A model generated the notes under the pieces. It had not been told where the DNA came from, searched no databases, and worked only from the letters and a program-made list of their open reading frames with translations. 64,000 bases of DNA from Panax quinquefolius (taxonomy: Eukaryota; Streptophyta; Magnoliopsida; Apiales; Araliaceae). Shown in pieces: positions 1 to 12,427 of this stretch. The DNA is taken from the NCBI GenBank assembly GCA_020205615.1, contig CM035167.1, positions 61,135,436 through 61,199,435 of the forward strand. Reading direction: 5' to 3'. The stretch's first letter is position 1. Each line of letters opens with the position of its first letter. A program made the translations under genes and the position numbers.

Positions 1-1158
1 TTGTTCTACATTGAAGATCCAATCAACACTCTTCAATATCGTAGTGTTAACTCTACCAGTCAATGAGCAACACTCAACAAGACACTACGATCAAGTCCTC
101 GAAGACATATATCAGAATCATCGAGTTCGAACACCCGAAGATTGAAGCATTGGCAACGGTTCAAACTGAAGGATGGTATTCGGATAAAAGCTTATTCAGA
201 GCATCAATGTAAAAGGACAACCTCTGATTGAGAAATCAAAAGGAGATAATAAAGTCTTCAACCTGCCCAAGACATTAAAGTGACAACTCTGATGGGGTAG
301 GTGAAACAGTAGACTACAATGTCAAATAAAGTATGACATGTCACGTCAATAGTCTACCTCTGTCAACTCGAGATTTGTGAATATATTTAAATAGCCTTCA
401 ACAGCTACTTTCCAACTAAAGGGTTGGGAAGGAGTATAAATAAGGAAGAGCTTCAAAGATCGAGGGTTGCTGGAGTTGCCGAGTTTGGAGTAAAAGGTGG
501 ACTGTTCTAAACCAAGTGAAAAAGTGAAGTCCGAAGGATAACTCTATAATCCACCAAGAACACTCAGATACATGCAAAGGAAGAAGTAGAAATGAGAGTT
601 CTACTATGTAGAAGTGAGAGTTCTACTACAAGAAGAGTGTTCTGAACTGCCGAGAGAAAGAAGAGCATCATGTCATCTAGGTATCCATCATGGGAAGACT
701 CTAAGTACAATAGAGAAGAGCTCACAGTCATCTTAGCAAGTCCATCATGAGAAGATATCGAGTATCAAAAAGGGAGATCGCAAACGTCATCATGGTGGCA
801 AGCATGAGAAAGTTTCTAAGTACCAAGAAGAAGAACTTACAGTCATCTTGGAAACCTATTATTGCAAGCTATCATGTATCAAGAGAAAGATCTTCAAGGA
901 AATTCATCAAGGGATCATCCGAAGTGGTTGAGTAACTAAAGAAGTTGAGCATCATGCAACACTCAACTGCACTTCAAGGATGATCACGCCAAGCTGCTAA
1001 GTATAGAATATTTTCAGAGCATGAAGACATCTTAGCAGCTCAACACCAACTCCAACAAACCAACAAACAAACAACGAAAGCCAGGGCCTGAGGGGTCCTT
1101 GTCTAGAGGGACTAAACAAAGTTCCAAGCCTGCTGGGCTTGAAGAGTTCCTAGGGAAC
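1..1158 (+). mobile_element. R retrotransposon, LTR1 (left part; truncated by window edge)
   Basis: This stretch aligns throughout with 29620-30777 (LTR2) and 47030-48180 (LTR3), so it is the distal part of the first LTR of the tandem R array. It holds a TATA box (434-442) and then the transcribed part of the LTR. It stops at 1158, where element T is inserted, and resumes at 21508. Against the other two LTRs it carries several private G-to-A or C-to-T changes. Short ORFs here are not conserved as protein and I do not regard them as genes. Confidence 0.85.
434..442 (+). promoter_or_regulatory. TATA box of R LTR1
   Basis: GTATAAATA lies in the same context in all three LTRs (here, about 30053-30061 and 47461-47469), followed by a purine-rich GGAAGAGCTTC stretch. 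Conservation at the same LTR position makes it the likely Pol II promoter of element R. Confidence 0.6.
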
Positions 1159-4100
1159 TGTGAGGGCCTCGAATCCGAGGTCCTGGATCACCGCGGATTG
1201 GTTCGATCATTCTTATAGTATTACTATATTTGTGGAAGATATAAACATAAATTGTTTATACATTAAACTTACATACTTTTCCCCAAGGTCGAGTAACCTT
1301 AACTTAATCACAATTCATAACTTAACTAACACATAACATGATTATCAAACTATACTATTACAAAACTAATCGCGCACATTAACTTTAATCTGGATCTGTC
1401 TTTAATCTTTTCTTATATCTGACAATATAACGATATATCATGATTGAAATGATTTGAATAATTGGTTGGCTATAATTCAATAATATAATTGTGAACTAGT
1501 AGGAATAAATTTATGACTGAACAAGTATTATACATGAACAAATATATCTGAACCAACTGGTAATGAAGGTGATCAGCCTTTCATACCTGACTTATACATG
1601 CAATATGTACAGAGTACAATTCATGGCAACCAACAATGATTAACCATAAGTTTATCCGAATGAAACAACTCTTAGTAGAGTTAAGTAAAAATAAACTTGC
1701 CTGAACCGTTGATTACCGCTACGCAATTTATATCGCTTTATCCGAAGACCTAATATTAGTAATATAGATCTCCAATATTAGAATAATATCATCACAATAT
1801 AATACTATTATATATATAGATATACATGGAATAACCTAAACACATAATACATAACACATAACCCTATCAGTCTACAACACATATAAAACTCGGTATCAGG
1901 TCAAACTATTTCAGTCTGACTTGAACCCGATAAAATTCTAACATCTTGACGGTTTAGTCGGACTTTTATCGAGTCTAAGTTTAATTAAACTCTGACTAAA
2001 TACTTAACCATTATCTACGATAATTTTAATAACAGTCGAAATATTTTTCGTAAGCTCGTAATAATTTTTAAATAATTATTACTATTTATCTTAAGTTTTC
2101 AATCATTAATACGTATTTAAATGAATTAAATACCACATAATTCTTTTATCATTAATATCTATTCATTATCAAATATTAATGAAATACATGTCATAATATT
2201 ATAATATATTTATAATATCATAAAGTATTTTAATACTTTAAAATCATATTTATATGATTTTTAAACACTTCAATTCATTATCCGATAATTGCTTTTAATA
2301 TTAAAATATTAATATTTTCATGACAAAATATCAAAAGTTATATTTTATAACTTAAAATATTTTTATAATACTTAAATCATTTTCATATGATTTTTAAATC
2401 ATTTATTCTATTTTTCCATAATTTATTTAATATAGTTATTAAATAAACTAATTATCATTAATATTAATTAATTAATAAAATTCAACACAAAATATTAAAA
2501 GTCTCTAAAAATAACTTAAAATATTTTATTATACCATAATATTATTTTTCATGTATTAAAATCATTTTTAAATTATTTATTTAATATTATAATTAAATAA
2601 ATTAAATACCATTTATATTCCAAAAATATTTAATATTTATGAAATATACTTAAAATAATTAAAAACTATTTTTCAGATTTTAAAATAATTTTTCAGAATT
2701 TATTTTATATTTTTAATAATTAAAAACTATTTTTTTCTATTTATTTAATTAAAATAAGTATTTTCCGAAAATAAGTGTCGCTATAGGGAGCTTTAGGCGA
2801 CAAATCCGTCGCTGTTGGTGTTCTTGAGCCTCAAGACCAACGACAGCTGGGATTCTCGAGGTCATGGTTCGGCCAGTGTTTAATTTTCGTTCTAGCTTGT
2901 TTATGTCCCATCTAAGACTCACATCGTGTAGTAGGAATGTAGCACTACAATCTTCAATCATCATTTGGCTCATAAACCATCACAAATAGGAAATCCGGGC
3001 CTCCAAAATAGTTGTCAGACGTGTTCTTGTGCCCAGAATCTCCAACAGTGACAAGGGTCGCTTTTTGAGCCTTTACATCTTTGCTTTCCAGACTTTTTTA
3101 ATGTGTTATAAAGGTGTACTCATGGAGTATTAATGTCAGTGTACAATTGTATAATATTAAAGCATCATAACAACAACAAATATGAGCGATCTAGGCCAAA
3201 TTCGAACTAGGTTCGAGATCTGTTTCTTCAACGAATTCTCGGGTTTTCCGAATTGGTCTAAAGCGATTAATCAACAATTTAGGTTTGACCGCTTATAATT
3301 TTGATTCACTACTACAAAACAGTAAATAGACAACGCAGAAAAAACGTTGTGGTTTCAGTCAGAAAAACGTCGTGGTTAAGGGTGTTATCTATTTGATACC
3401 CTTACACAACGTTTTTAAAACGTTGTAGTTAAGCACATTCCACAACGTTTTTTTTCTTAAAAAACGTTGTAGATTTCTTTTCCATAAATTAGCAGATGAA
3501 TAAAAACGTTGTAGTTTAATATATCAGATAACGTTTAGACACTTTCACACAACGTTTTTAAAATGTTGTAGATTAAAAAAAAAGAAAAAAAAAATTGTAT
3601 TTCACCTATATTACCAATGCACCTGCAATATGCTAATGCCATGATATATAGCTAAAAGCACAATTACAATTACACAATTACAATAATATTCTACTTTTTA
3701 CATTCGCTACATAATTACAATTTGGTTGAAGCTCTTATTCCTACTAGATTAGATCACACCCAATGTAACAAGGAGAAATCCTTTACAACATTATAGTAAA
3801 AGATGAGAGAATTAGTAAGACCACTCTTGAGGCAAAGTCATCTCGTGGAGGAAGTCGGTAATGGCACTCCACTTCCTTCCTTGCATCAAACCTTTTCATG
3901 GAATCCCTAACTCAATACGATTGGATTTTCTTGTTTATTTCTCTCACCGCCAAAAGATACATAATGACTTTAAGTGTAAAAAAAAAAAAAAAAAGTAATT
4001 GGTTAAAATGTCAAAAATAATTGTTACGTTCTAAAATTTTCCAATTCTTTCTTCCGTTTACGATCAACAACAAACACTTCCAAAGAGCTAAACAGAAAGC

Positions 4101-4250
4101 GGTCTATGTTCTGCGAGTCTAATTAACAACACCGAAAAGGAGGGAAAAGCGAAGTAAAACTATATAGTTATTATGACAAAGTCGATACTTAATGGTTTTT
4201 CCTTCATGTACGATCTCAAACTAATTTCCTTCGTGAGTCTAAAGAGTTAC

Positions 4251-4392
4251 CTCATAATTTTCTGGTAAATGTTAAAGATTTTCCGATTTAATTAGGAAAT
4301 CGACATTGCCCCAACAATGTAACTGAAATTGCCATTGTTCCCCATGGGAATGCACTAAACCATGCTTCTTGTTTCAAGTTCACATTGAACAC
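4251..4392 (-). pseudogene. Captured exon of a PHT4-type anion/phosphate transporter (copy 1, degraded)
   Basis: This is the damaged counterpart of the exon at 33997-34143. The minus strand keeps the acceptor side before GTGTTCAATG and the donor AG/GTAACTC side. It has short indels at CTG/CAG positions (for example in the AVPWGT and SDFLIKSG segments) that break the 49-codon frame. In intact host genes this exon encodes part of the major-facilitator core of plastid anion transporters. Here it is a gene fragment inside the CACTA element. Confidence 0.75.
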
Positions 4393-4854
4393 CTATTTGA
4401 ACAAATGTGAACAAAAATTAATTAAATAAGATCAACATTACGGAATATTCAATATAGGTAGGAATCACATTGAAATGATGTGGATGAGCGGATGCAATAA
4501 TGAGATAATTTGACCGTGATCATATGGTTAACCCATCATAAATGTATCGCACCTACCCATATCAAACTTTCCACATAAATCGTAGGAACAAACAGTTCAT
4601 ATATAAGAATGAGGAATTGCAAGAATGCTACCTATAATTTTACCCACCAATTGCTTGCTAGGATATAGAAGCAACAAACAATAAAAGCTTAAGTATCACT
4701 TAAATGAATCCTTAGGTGTTAATAGTAAGTAATATTAAGAGATGAAGAAAGCTTAAGGTATCACTTAACGCAGTCCGTAAGTCTCGTATTCTCTAATATT
4801 TTATTTGACCTTACTCCTCCCAAGTTGGGATCTACAAAACTTTCTTATCTTTGA

Positions 4855-4927
4855 TCAATCACTCTTACCCTCTTGTACTCCAATTTCTTGCAGATAATGT
4901 TCTCGCTTCCAATCTTTGCCATGCATC
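4855..4927 (-). pseudogene. Captured last exon of NADPH-thioredoxin reductase (copy 1, degraded)
   Basis: This is the copy-1 version of the exon at 34605-34675. The end of the coding frame and the TGA stop are recognisable, but one-base differences in the [10 protein letters not shown] part disturb the frame. The splice acceptor GCAG is GCAA on the minus strand. It is a fragment only and cannot make a reductase. Confidence 0.7.
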
Positions 4928-5495
4928 TTGCATTACATGAATGGAAATAAACTTTAGGCGAATGAATATAAAGATAATGATGAGTTATCATGCACATGAC
5001 TATAAACTTTGCACCAAGAACAAACTATATGATAAAGCATAAGCGAGATTATGGAATTCAAAATCCTATTACCAAATCAAGAAAGGAGGAGCTCAATAAG
5101 ATCCGGAAGGCGTTAGATCAAACAAGGTACTACTTTTAATACTTCATTCAAAAGTTGGAACTTAGAAGTCCCGATCAAATAATCCTAGAGTATGGCCACG
5201 TAAGATTTACGATGGTAAAATCACTACCAACTTCATACTTGAACAAGCAAATGGCATACACTACATATGTTCTGCAATAACCGAGATAAAACATGTACCA
5301 ATAATTCAAATGAGTTTTAGCTTTCTTTCATTAAGTTTAAAATCAGTGCTTCAAGTCGAGACTTTTGATAACCTCAAACTTTTGCTCTAGTAACAGAGGC
5401 AAGAAAACTAGAGTTCTACCTCTAGTTACATGGAGTCTTTGACAAACCAAATGGCTAATAAATATGGGCAAAAAAATAGAGTTAAGATAAAATAC

Positions 5496-5582
5496 CTGCA
5501 TGTTTAGGGAGAGATCGCCAGGTACCATGGCCATGTGTGGTTATGTAATCAACAAGAATCTTGTCCTCTTCAAGAGTCCAAG
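5496..5582 (-). pseudogene. Captured R2R3-MYB exon 1, 3' part (copy 1, split by insertions)
   Basis: On the minus strand this is the downstream two-thirds of MYB exon 1, encoding [18 protein letters not shown] and ending RSLPKHAG at the donor GTATTTTATC. The upstream part continues at 17929-17973. The pieces add up as 87 + 1 (base 15350) + 45 = 133 bp, exactly the length of the intact exon in copy 2. Gypsy element 1 begins at the next base (5583), so the exon was broken by retrotransposon insertion. Confidence 0.88.
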
Positions 5583-6373
5583 TGTAAAACCCCAACTTTT
5601 TGAATAAAGATGAATTTTCTATGAATATTATTTTTGAATATTATAGAGTGAAATTGATATAATAGTTGTGGGTAATATTTATAAATTTTGTAAAGTACGT
5701 AAGTTGTTATATAATATTCGATTGGTCGGGGAATATTCGTTTTAACAGGGAATATTAGTACAACGGCACAATCATTGGTGGACCCCACAACGGAATTATT
5801 GTTGGATTGAGAAAACGACAAAAATACTTTATAAAAATAACGGCGGAAGTTTTACTGTTAATTGTTGAAACTCCCGGTGTTAAAAGTACAGTAATACGCG
5901 TGATTGCATAGTAGCACACGGTATTGATTATTGATGCTTACGTGATAAGTCACTCAGTTTTGTTGGTATTATTAATATAATAATACAGAAAATCTTTTTA
6001 TATAAAATAGAATACTTTTATAAAGTTATTCTATAAATAGAATATAATATATTCTATTATGCATAGTGTTGCATAATGTATTCCGTGATAGTGTTTTGCA
6101 TAGTAAATTTTTTATATAAAAATGTAATACTTTTATAAAGCTATCTGCTTTATTAGACAATAATTAGAATATATTATATTTTATTATGGATAGTGTTTGC
6201 ATAGTATGCATAGTGTTTGCATAGTAAAATCTTTTATAAAGTTATTCGCTTTATTAGATTATAAATAGAATATATTATATTTTATTTAAAAGATTTTACT
6301 TTAAATATGGACCGTCGATTAAAATAAATCAATCTGACCGCTCATGAGTTAGTTACTATCATGATTCCATTTT

Positions 6374-6383
6374 CTATAAATAG
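6374..6383 (+). promoter_or_regulatory. TATA box of the gypsy 5' LTR
   Basis: CTATAAATAG is followed by AAGCTCATTCCTTCATTATTTT. The same block occurs at the matching place in the solo LTR (16329-16338) and gypsy 3 LTR (61570-61579), and as a mutated CTATAAATGT in the 3' LTR (13709-13718). It is the likely promoter of the family. Confidence 0.65.
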
Positions 6384-6559
6384 AAGCTCATTCCTTCATT
6401 ATTTTCTTACGAATTCACTGAAACTCTAGAGAGAGAAAATTATAGAGAGAAAGAAGAAAAGATTTCTGCTACTTAACTACTCTTATATTCAGTTCTTTTA
6501 CGGTAAGGGGTGTTATTCTTTCTTATTCATGAAGAGAACTGTTGTTATTCCATTGCTTA

Positions 6560-6960
6560 TTATTCTGTTGGAATAACCTGTATACGCGGTCTACCCTATA
6601 CTTGGTGACATTCTTCTATTATTCCGTCTTTACTATTCTGTTGGAATATCCTGTCTGTGCGTTTTACGCCGGACCTGATTCCGTCTTTATTATTCTGTTG
6701 GAATATCTTGTCTGTGCGTTTTACGTCGGACCTGGTTCCGTCTTTATTATTATTCTGTTGGAATATCCTGTCTGTGCGTTTTACGCCGGACCTGATTCCA
6801 TCCTTATTAGTATTCTGTTGGAATAACCTGTCTATGCGAAGTACCGCATGCATGGTGATTTCTGTTGTTATTCCATTCTTTATTATTCTGTTGGAACATC
6901 CTATCGGGTGCAATTTATTTCCTCGACCGGGTTCCGTTATTTAATATTCTGCTTGGAATA
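6560..6960 (+). repeat. Minisatellite-like tandem repeat inside the 5' LTR
   Basis: About six imperfect units of roughly 55-70 bp, each built on TATTCTGTTGGAATATCCTG and TGCGTTTTACGCCGGACC followed by a TTCCGTCTTTATT spacer. The same block is present in the 3' LTR (about 13890-14260), the solo LTR (about 16500-16840) and gypsy 3 (about 61740-62150), with different unit numbers and many CTG-associated differences. Confidence 0.8.
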
Positions 6961-8064
6961 ACCTCGCCTGTCATGGGCACCGCATGCATGCCGATTTCTT
7001 TTGTTATTCCATTCTTTATTATACTTAGTTGGTTAAAGTTTTGACTTCTATACTCCATGAAATTAGTAGAATATCCTCGATATTTGCGCTTCATCCAAAG
7101 ATCTTTTCATGGAAATATTTTTCGATCATTCTTGAATTTTACTCTACAAAACAATATCATGTTGACAATTTGGACATTAGTAGTTCTTGGACAAATTAAT
7201 TCTTGAACTTGTTTTATTGAATTCTTATATCATTGTCATCATCCTCATGTTTATATTATGTTGAAAGTCATCTCGTGGCACAGAGTGCATAGATGGACTT
7301 GTTATGATTATGACTAGGGATTATTCATTGTAATCATGACCAATAATGTTACAAATGATGTGGTAAAAGTCCTCATTGGCCCGTGAGTGCATTGATGGAC
7401 AGCTTGTTGGCATGATCATGACCATTAATGAATACACAAATATTCTTGGCCCGTAGTGCATGGATAATTGTGGTCGTGATACTAAAGAATATCCTCGGCC
7501 GTAGTGTGCAGGGGGTGGTTCGATGATGTGGAATATTTATTAAGTCGAGTCTCGGCGATAACAGTGATGAAAAACCTTTTTAATCATAAAAGATAGTAGA
7601 TTTTATTTTCTACTTGACTCTTTTAATGGATTGTTTGTTCACCGCAGCTTAAACTTGATGTCTATTATATTTTATCGCTTTAATATTGTTGGAGACTAAT
7701 GATAATTTATTCTGCATTATCTTAGTCATAATATTTCTTACTGGGCTAGTTGAGCTCACCCTTTCTTTCATTGTTCTCTTCAGGAAATGAGAAAATAGTT
7801 GGGACGAGTTGGGGAACGGAGTGATGGTCCAGAGGATAGCATTAGTAGTCCTCACTATTTTGTGAAATAGTGTGATAATAATTGTAATGATGACTCCTTT
7901 TGAGTTTTTATAATCTCTAGTAGATAATATTTGTATTCAAACTCACAATTTATGTTTTGTCGTATTGTACACGACAGTTGTATTAGTAAGTTGTATTTGA
8001 ATTCTGTACCATGTATCTGGCGACCCAAGATGGGTGATGTATACCTAATTTTGGGGGCATCACA

Positions 8065-8081
8065 ACAGACATCAAAGCTTA
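8065..8081 (+). other. Degenerate primer-binding site of gypsy element 1
   Basis: Directly after the 5' LTR the sequence reads ACAGACATCAAAGCTTAGG, where gypsy element 3 has GTTGGTATCAAAGCTTAGG (63244 on). The TGGTATC part that would pair with the initiator Met tRNA is changed, while the downstream ATCAAAGC is kept. The copy is unlikely to prime reverse transcription as it stands, unless this is a sequence error. Confidence 0.65.
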
Positions 8082-8250
8082 GGATATGATCCTCACGCTA
8101 AGATGTGAGACTAGAACTAGGAGGGGAGAGACGAGGAATTCCTTCGCTAGTATGACCTACTTAAATTTATTTTGTATTTAAATTGGTTGGTCACAGTTTA
8201 GAGATATTATGTTACATGTAAATTAACATTTGTTTTGTGGCGATTCTGAA

Positions 8251-9363
8251 AATGACATCCGAAAATGTTGAGAATAGCAATGGAGCACAAGAGACCGCTG
8301 AGTCTCCACATATCAATAATCGAGAATGTGCATTAGAAGGCGACAATCCTCATGCAAACAACAACACCGACCAAATGATGAATGATGGATTGTTCGAGGC
8401 TTTATGCAATTCATGTAACAAAGAAAGCGAGAGCGCGGCTCGTCCAAAATGTAAGTGAAAACACTGGAAACTCTCGGTGGTCACCGCTAAATGCTTCAAG
8501 GAGCCGGGACCACCGAGAGTAAAAGGAGAGCCAAAACCACTTATGGCGGAAGCTTGGATAAAGCGTATCACTAAGATATTTGATGTCTTGGGATGCTCCG
8601 AGAGCAAAAGGTTCCCATTCACGCTTTACATTGCTTGGCGGAGAGGCGACATCGGTGGGAATTAGTAAAAACGTACTCAACTCGCCAGATTAAAGATGTC
8701 TTGGGAGAAGTTCCAAGAGTAGGTTCAACAACAAATACTTTCCCGAAAGTATTATTCGGCTACATGAAGGAGGTGGAGTTTATCAAATTGGAGCAAAACA
8801 ATATGATCGTGTCGCAATACGAGGCAAAATTTGAGGAGTTATCCCTGTTTTCATATCCCACTTAGTGGATAATGAAGAGAGAATGGCGCGAATGTTTTTA
8901 AGAGGTTTGAAGCGAGATACGCCAACATCTTATTTCTCATAAACCGTGTTTGTATTCGGATGTTGTAAATAAATAGGGCTCAATTGGTGGAGCGCGATAA
9001 CGAGTTAACGCAACCAAAAGAGAGAGCAAATGGAAAAATGATAATACCAATGAGAACAAATCGGCGGCGGTGACAACAAGCGTGGAGGGAATCAACAGTG
9101 CCGAAATGGTAACCACTTCTTGTGGTAATCGTGGCCAAAACAATAAGAATGGACATTTCAAGAAGTGGAGATTCAACAATGATGGAAAGACGCCAAGACC
9201 AAAGACCAAGTTGTTAAGGAAGGAGAAAGACCACCTATCATATGCTTCAAATGCGGAGGGGAGGGACACATCAGTCCAAATTGCGCGATGCCATCCAAAG
9301 CATGTTATAATTGTGGAAGAGAAGGTCACTTATCCCGATTTTGTCGTTCACCGAAGTCAAATT
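8251..9363 (+). pseudogene. gag remnant of gypsy element 1
   Basis: The start MTSENVENSNGAQET matches the starts of the two other gypsy copies (53829 on the minus strand, with two extra codons; about 63430 on the plus strand). The retrotransposon gag segment is scattered over frames: GEPKPLMAEAWIKRITKIFD (about 8528-8587) and EVEFIKLEQNNM..SQYEAKFEEL (about 8770-8843). Two CCHC zinc knuckles lie in frame at about 9243-9355, CFKCGGEGHISPNC and CYNCGREGHLSRFC. At least four frameshifts lie between start and knuckles, many next to CAG/CTG or short indels, so no full Gag can be made. Confidence 0.85.
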
Positions 9364-9914
9364 CAGCTAGGATGGAGGCACCAAAGGCTGTCCCAGAAAA
9401 GTCAAAGCTGGTAGTGCAAGGGAGAGTGTCTGTTGTGACCTCCCAGAAAGCAAGGAACCCGAATGAGGTCATCACGGGTAAGCTTATCATAAACTCTAGC
9501 CAAGTCTACACTTTATTTGATACCGGTTCTACCCATTCTTTTATTTCTCCTACTTGCGCTCAACGATTAAATTTGACTCCAGAGAAATTAGACTTTGACT
9601 TATCTGTGGAAACTCCGTTGGGAGAAACCTTCATTACATCCACGGTTTATAAGTCTTGTTTAGTTCAAGTTGGTACCCACACATTACCTGTCGATCTTAT
9701 TGCATTAAAAATACTTGCATTTGATGTAATTCTAGGGATTGATTGGTTAACTACTCATCATGCAAAAATTGATTATTTTCGTAAGGTTGTTAGCTTCCAT
9801 ATTCCTAATCGACCTATTATGCGAATTCAAGCAACCAAACCATTAAAATCAATCACTATCATCTCAACCCATAAACCTATTCATTTTTTGAAAACGGATG
9901 TCAAGCTTTCTTAG
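9364..9914 (+). pseudogene. Aspartic protease region of gypsy element 1
   Basis: This continues in frame from the zinc knuckles to a stop at 9914. The active-site motif LFDTGSTHSFIS is intact (about 9517-9552) and is followed by LGIDWLTTHHAKID, the second conserved block of gypsy proteases. In family polyproteins this domain releases the capsid and enzymes. The frame ends in FLKTDVKLS, and the reading shifts by a base before the RT region, so the fused Gag-Pol is broken here although the protease segment looks complete. Confidence 0.85.
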
Positions 9915-9939
9915 CTCATGTCACAGATCTAAACAAAAT

Positions 9940-10833
9940 ACGTCAGTTTTGAATAATATTTCTATTGTTAATGAATTTCCTGACGTATTCCCTGAAGAAC
10001 TTCCTGGCCTACCCCCAGAGCATGAAATTAAATTTTGTATCGACCTTGAACGCAGTACAAAACCCATTTCTAAATCCCCATATCGAATGGCTCCTATTGA
10101 ACTTCAGGAGTTAAAAACTCAACTGCAGGAATTTTTAGACATTGGCTTTATTCGTCCTAGTACTTCTCCTTGGGTTCTCCTGTTCTATTCGTGAAGAAGA
10201 AAGATGGGAGTATGCGACTTTGTATTGATTATCGGGAGTTGAATCATGTCACCATCAAAAATAGGTACCCATTTCCAAGTATTGATGACCTGTTTGACCA
10301 ATTGCAAGGAGCCAAATTCTTTTCAAAGATTGATCTTCGTTCCGGATATCACCAATTGAAGATTAGAACCGATGACATTCCAAAGACGGCTTTTAGAACT
10401 CCGTACGGGCATTATGAATTCCTAGTTATGTCCTTTGGATTGACTAATGCTCCTGCTGCCTTCATGGATATGATGAACCGAGTATTCAAGGAATATTTGG
10501 ATCACTTTGTGGTCGTCTTTATTGATGACATCCTCATATATTCCAAAACCCATGAAGATCATGAGCAACACTTGAGGCTGATACTCCAAAAGCTTTGTGA
10601 ATATAAGCTTTATGCCAAGTTGAAGAAATGGGAGTTCTGGCTTGAGGAAGTAGCATTCCTTGGGCACGTGGTATCAAGTCATGGAATATCCGTTGACCCA
10701 AAGAAAGATTGAAGCTATTCAAAGCTGGGAGAAACCTAAATCAGTGACCGAAGTACGTAGCTTTCTCGGCTTAGCTGGTTATTATCGGAGATTCGTAGAA
10801 GGGTTTTTTTGAATTGCTACTCCACTAACTCAG
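9940..10833 (+). pseudogene. Reverse transcriptase of gypsy element 1 (frameshifted)
   Basis: The N-terminal part [18 protein letters not shown] (about 9970-10027) sits in one frame, ending near 10194. A shifted frame (10170-10712) carries [51 protein letters not shown] and the polymerase core [11 protein letters not shown], with the two aspartates of FIDD (the gypsy form of YVDD) present. A one-base insertion near 10705 ends that frame, and a TGA at about 10810 replaces the arginine codon seen in [10 protein letters not shown] of the minus-strand copy. Function is lost unless the indels are sequencing errors. Confidence 0.88.
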
Positions 10834-12411
10834 TTGACTCAGAAAGATAAAAAGTTCGGTTGGAGCGAGGAATGTGAGAAGAGTTTTCAAGAACTCAAGA
10901 GGAGACTCATTTCAGCACCTGTTCTGACAATACCATCTGGTTCGGAGGGATTTGTCATCTATAGTGATGCTTCGGGCAAAGGGTTACGATGTGTTCTCAT
11001 GCAACATGGGAAAGTCATAGCCTATGCCACACGACAACTCAAAGAATATGAGAGGAATTATCCTACTCGTGATCTAAAGTTGGTCGCTGTTGTCTTCACA
11101 CTAAAGATTTGGAGGCATTACTTGTATGGGGAGAAAGTGGAGATCTTTACGGATCATAAAAGCCTCAAATATTTCTTCACTCAAAAGGAACTCAACATGC
11201 GACAACGACGTTGGCTTGAACTTTTGAAAGATTATGATCATACTATCCAATACCATCCTGGAAAAGCGAACATGGCAGCTGACGCATTGAGTAGAAGATC
11301 ATATGCGGGTACGAGTGCAATATTGTCAACGCAAAGCCCCATTTTATATGACTTGCAAAGGATGGAGATAGAGATAAAGACTTCAGGGACCCACGTGATG
11401 ATGGCAAATATACGAGTAGAATCGACTTTAATTGATAAAATTAAAGCTGCTCAAGTTACAGATCCGGAGCTGATGCGTATGAGGAAGAAAGTGCAAGAAG
11501 GTGCGATGCCGGAAGCAAGAATTGATGAAGAAGGAATACTTCGAGTCAACTCCAGACTTTGTGTTCCTAACGACCCTGATTTAAAGTATAAAATCATGTT
11601 GGAGGCGCACAACACACCGTTTGCAATCCATCCTGGGAGTACCAAAATGTATCATGATCTTCGACATACATTTTGGTGGGGCAATATGAAGAGAGAGATA
11701 GCACTGTTTATCACAAGGTGTCTAACTTGTCAACGAGTCAAGGCGAAGCATCAAGTACCAAAAGGTCCATTGCAACCACTTAAAATTCCAGAATGGAAGT
11801 GGGAGCACATTACCATGGATTTCGTTACTGGTCTTCCCAAATTTTCTCAAAGCATAGATGCGATTTGGGTCATTGTTGATAGATTGACCAAGTCTGCTCA
11901 TTTCTTACCGATACGAGAAACTTATACACTTGAACATCTTGCTCAGATGTACATAAACGAGGTTGTAAGATTGTATGGTATGCCAAGATCCATAGTTTCG
12001 ATCGAGACCCAAGATTCACTTCATGATTTTGGGTTAGTTTGCAAAAAGCTATGGGCAAAAATTTACGATTTAGCTCGGCATATATCCTCCTCGACCAGAC
12101 GGACGGTGGAGAGGACTATTCAAACTCTTGAAGATCTATTAAGACTCTGTGTCCTTGATTTCAAGGAAGTTGGGACAAGTTCTTACCATCGGTGGAGTTT
12201 TCCCTACAACAACAGCTTATCAAGCAAGTATCGGCATGGCTCCATTCAAGCGCCAGTATGGAAGAAAGTGTCGCTCTCCAAAGATCTTTGGGATGAGGTG
12301 GGTGAAGCAACGTTGTTGGGACCAGAGTTGGTACGTATGACTACGGAAAAAGATTCAAACGATTCGATAACGTATAAAAACCTCACAAGATCGACAAAAG
12401 AGTTATGTTGA
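10834..12411 (+). pseudogene. RNase H and integrase of gypsy element 1 (long partial ORF)
   Basis: This 525-codon frame carries RNase H first: [20 protein letters not shown] and [17 protein letters not shown], then ADALSRR. The usual catalytic glutamate of HDLEL (seen in the minus-strand copy) is lysine here (RDLKLVAVVF). The integrase follows with its HHCC zinc finger (HPGSTKMYHDLRH..CLTCQ) and the first catalytic aspartate in TMDFVTGLP. The second (FDRDPRFTS in the minus-strand copy) is lost where the frame shifts after about 11995 ([14 protein letters not shown]). The last 130 residues are therefore mostly out-of-frame sequence. Confidence 0.87.
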
Positions 12412-12427
12412 TCTTCATCGAAAGGAC

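Larger units (their letters stand above)
5583..8064 (+). repeat. 5' LTR of gypsy element 1
   Basis: The LTR runs from TGTAAAACCCC to GCATCACA, 2482 bp. Its parts in order are a U3 start shared with all family LTRs, an AT-rich middle (5950-6300), a TATA box (6374-6383), GAGAGAGAAA and a tandem-repeat block (about 6560-6960), then conserved R/U5-like sequence ending in TTTTGGGGG. The ORFs at 6542-6944 come from the tandem repeats and are not genes. Confidence 0.92.

Noticed and set aside
747..935. Small ORF in R LTR1
   Set aside because: LTR2 and LTR3 carry frame-breaking differences at the same place and it has no recognisable domain; it is LTR sequence.
2749..2973. Minus-strand ORF in element T
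   Set aside because: The reading frame is not conserved in copy 2 (32490-32710) and there is no domain; probably chance.
6542..6944. Overlapping ORFs with repeated CWNILSVRF / CAFYAGPDS peptides
   Set aside because: They are translations of the LTR minisatellite in several frames and strands; the repetition is of DNA, not protein.
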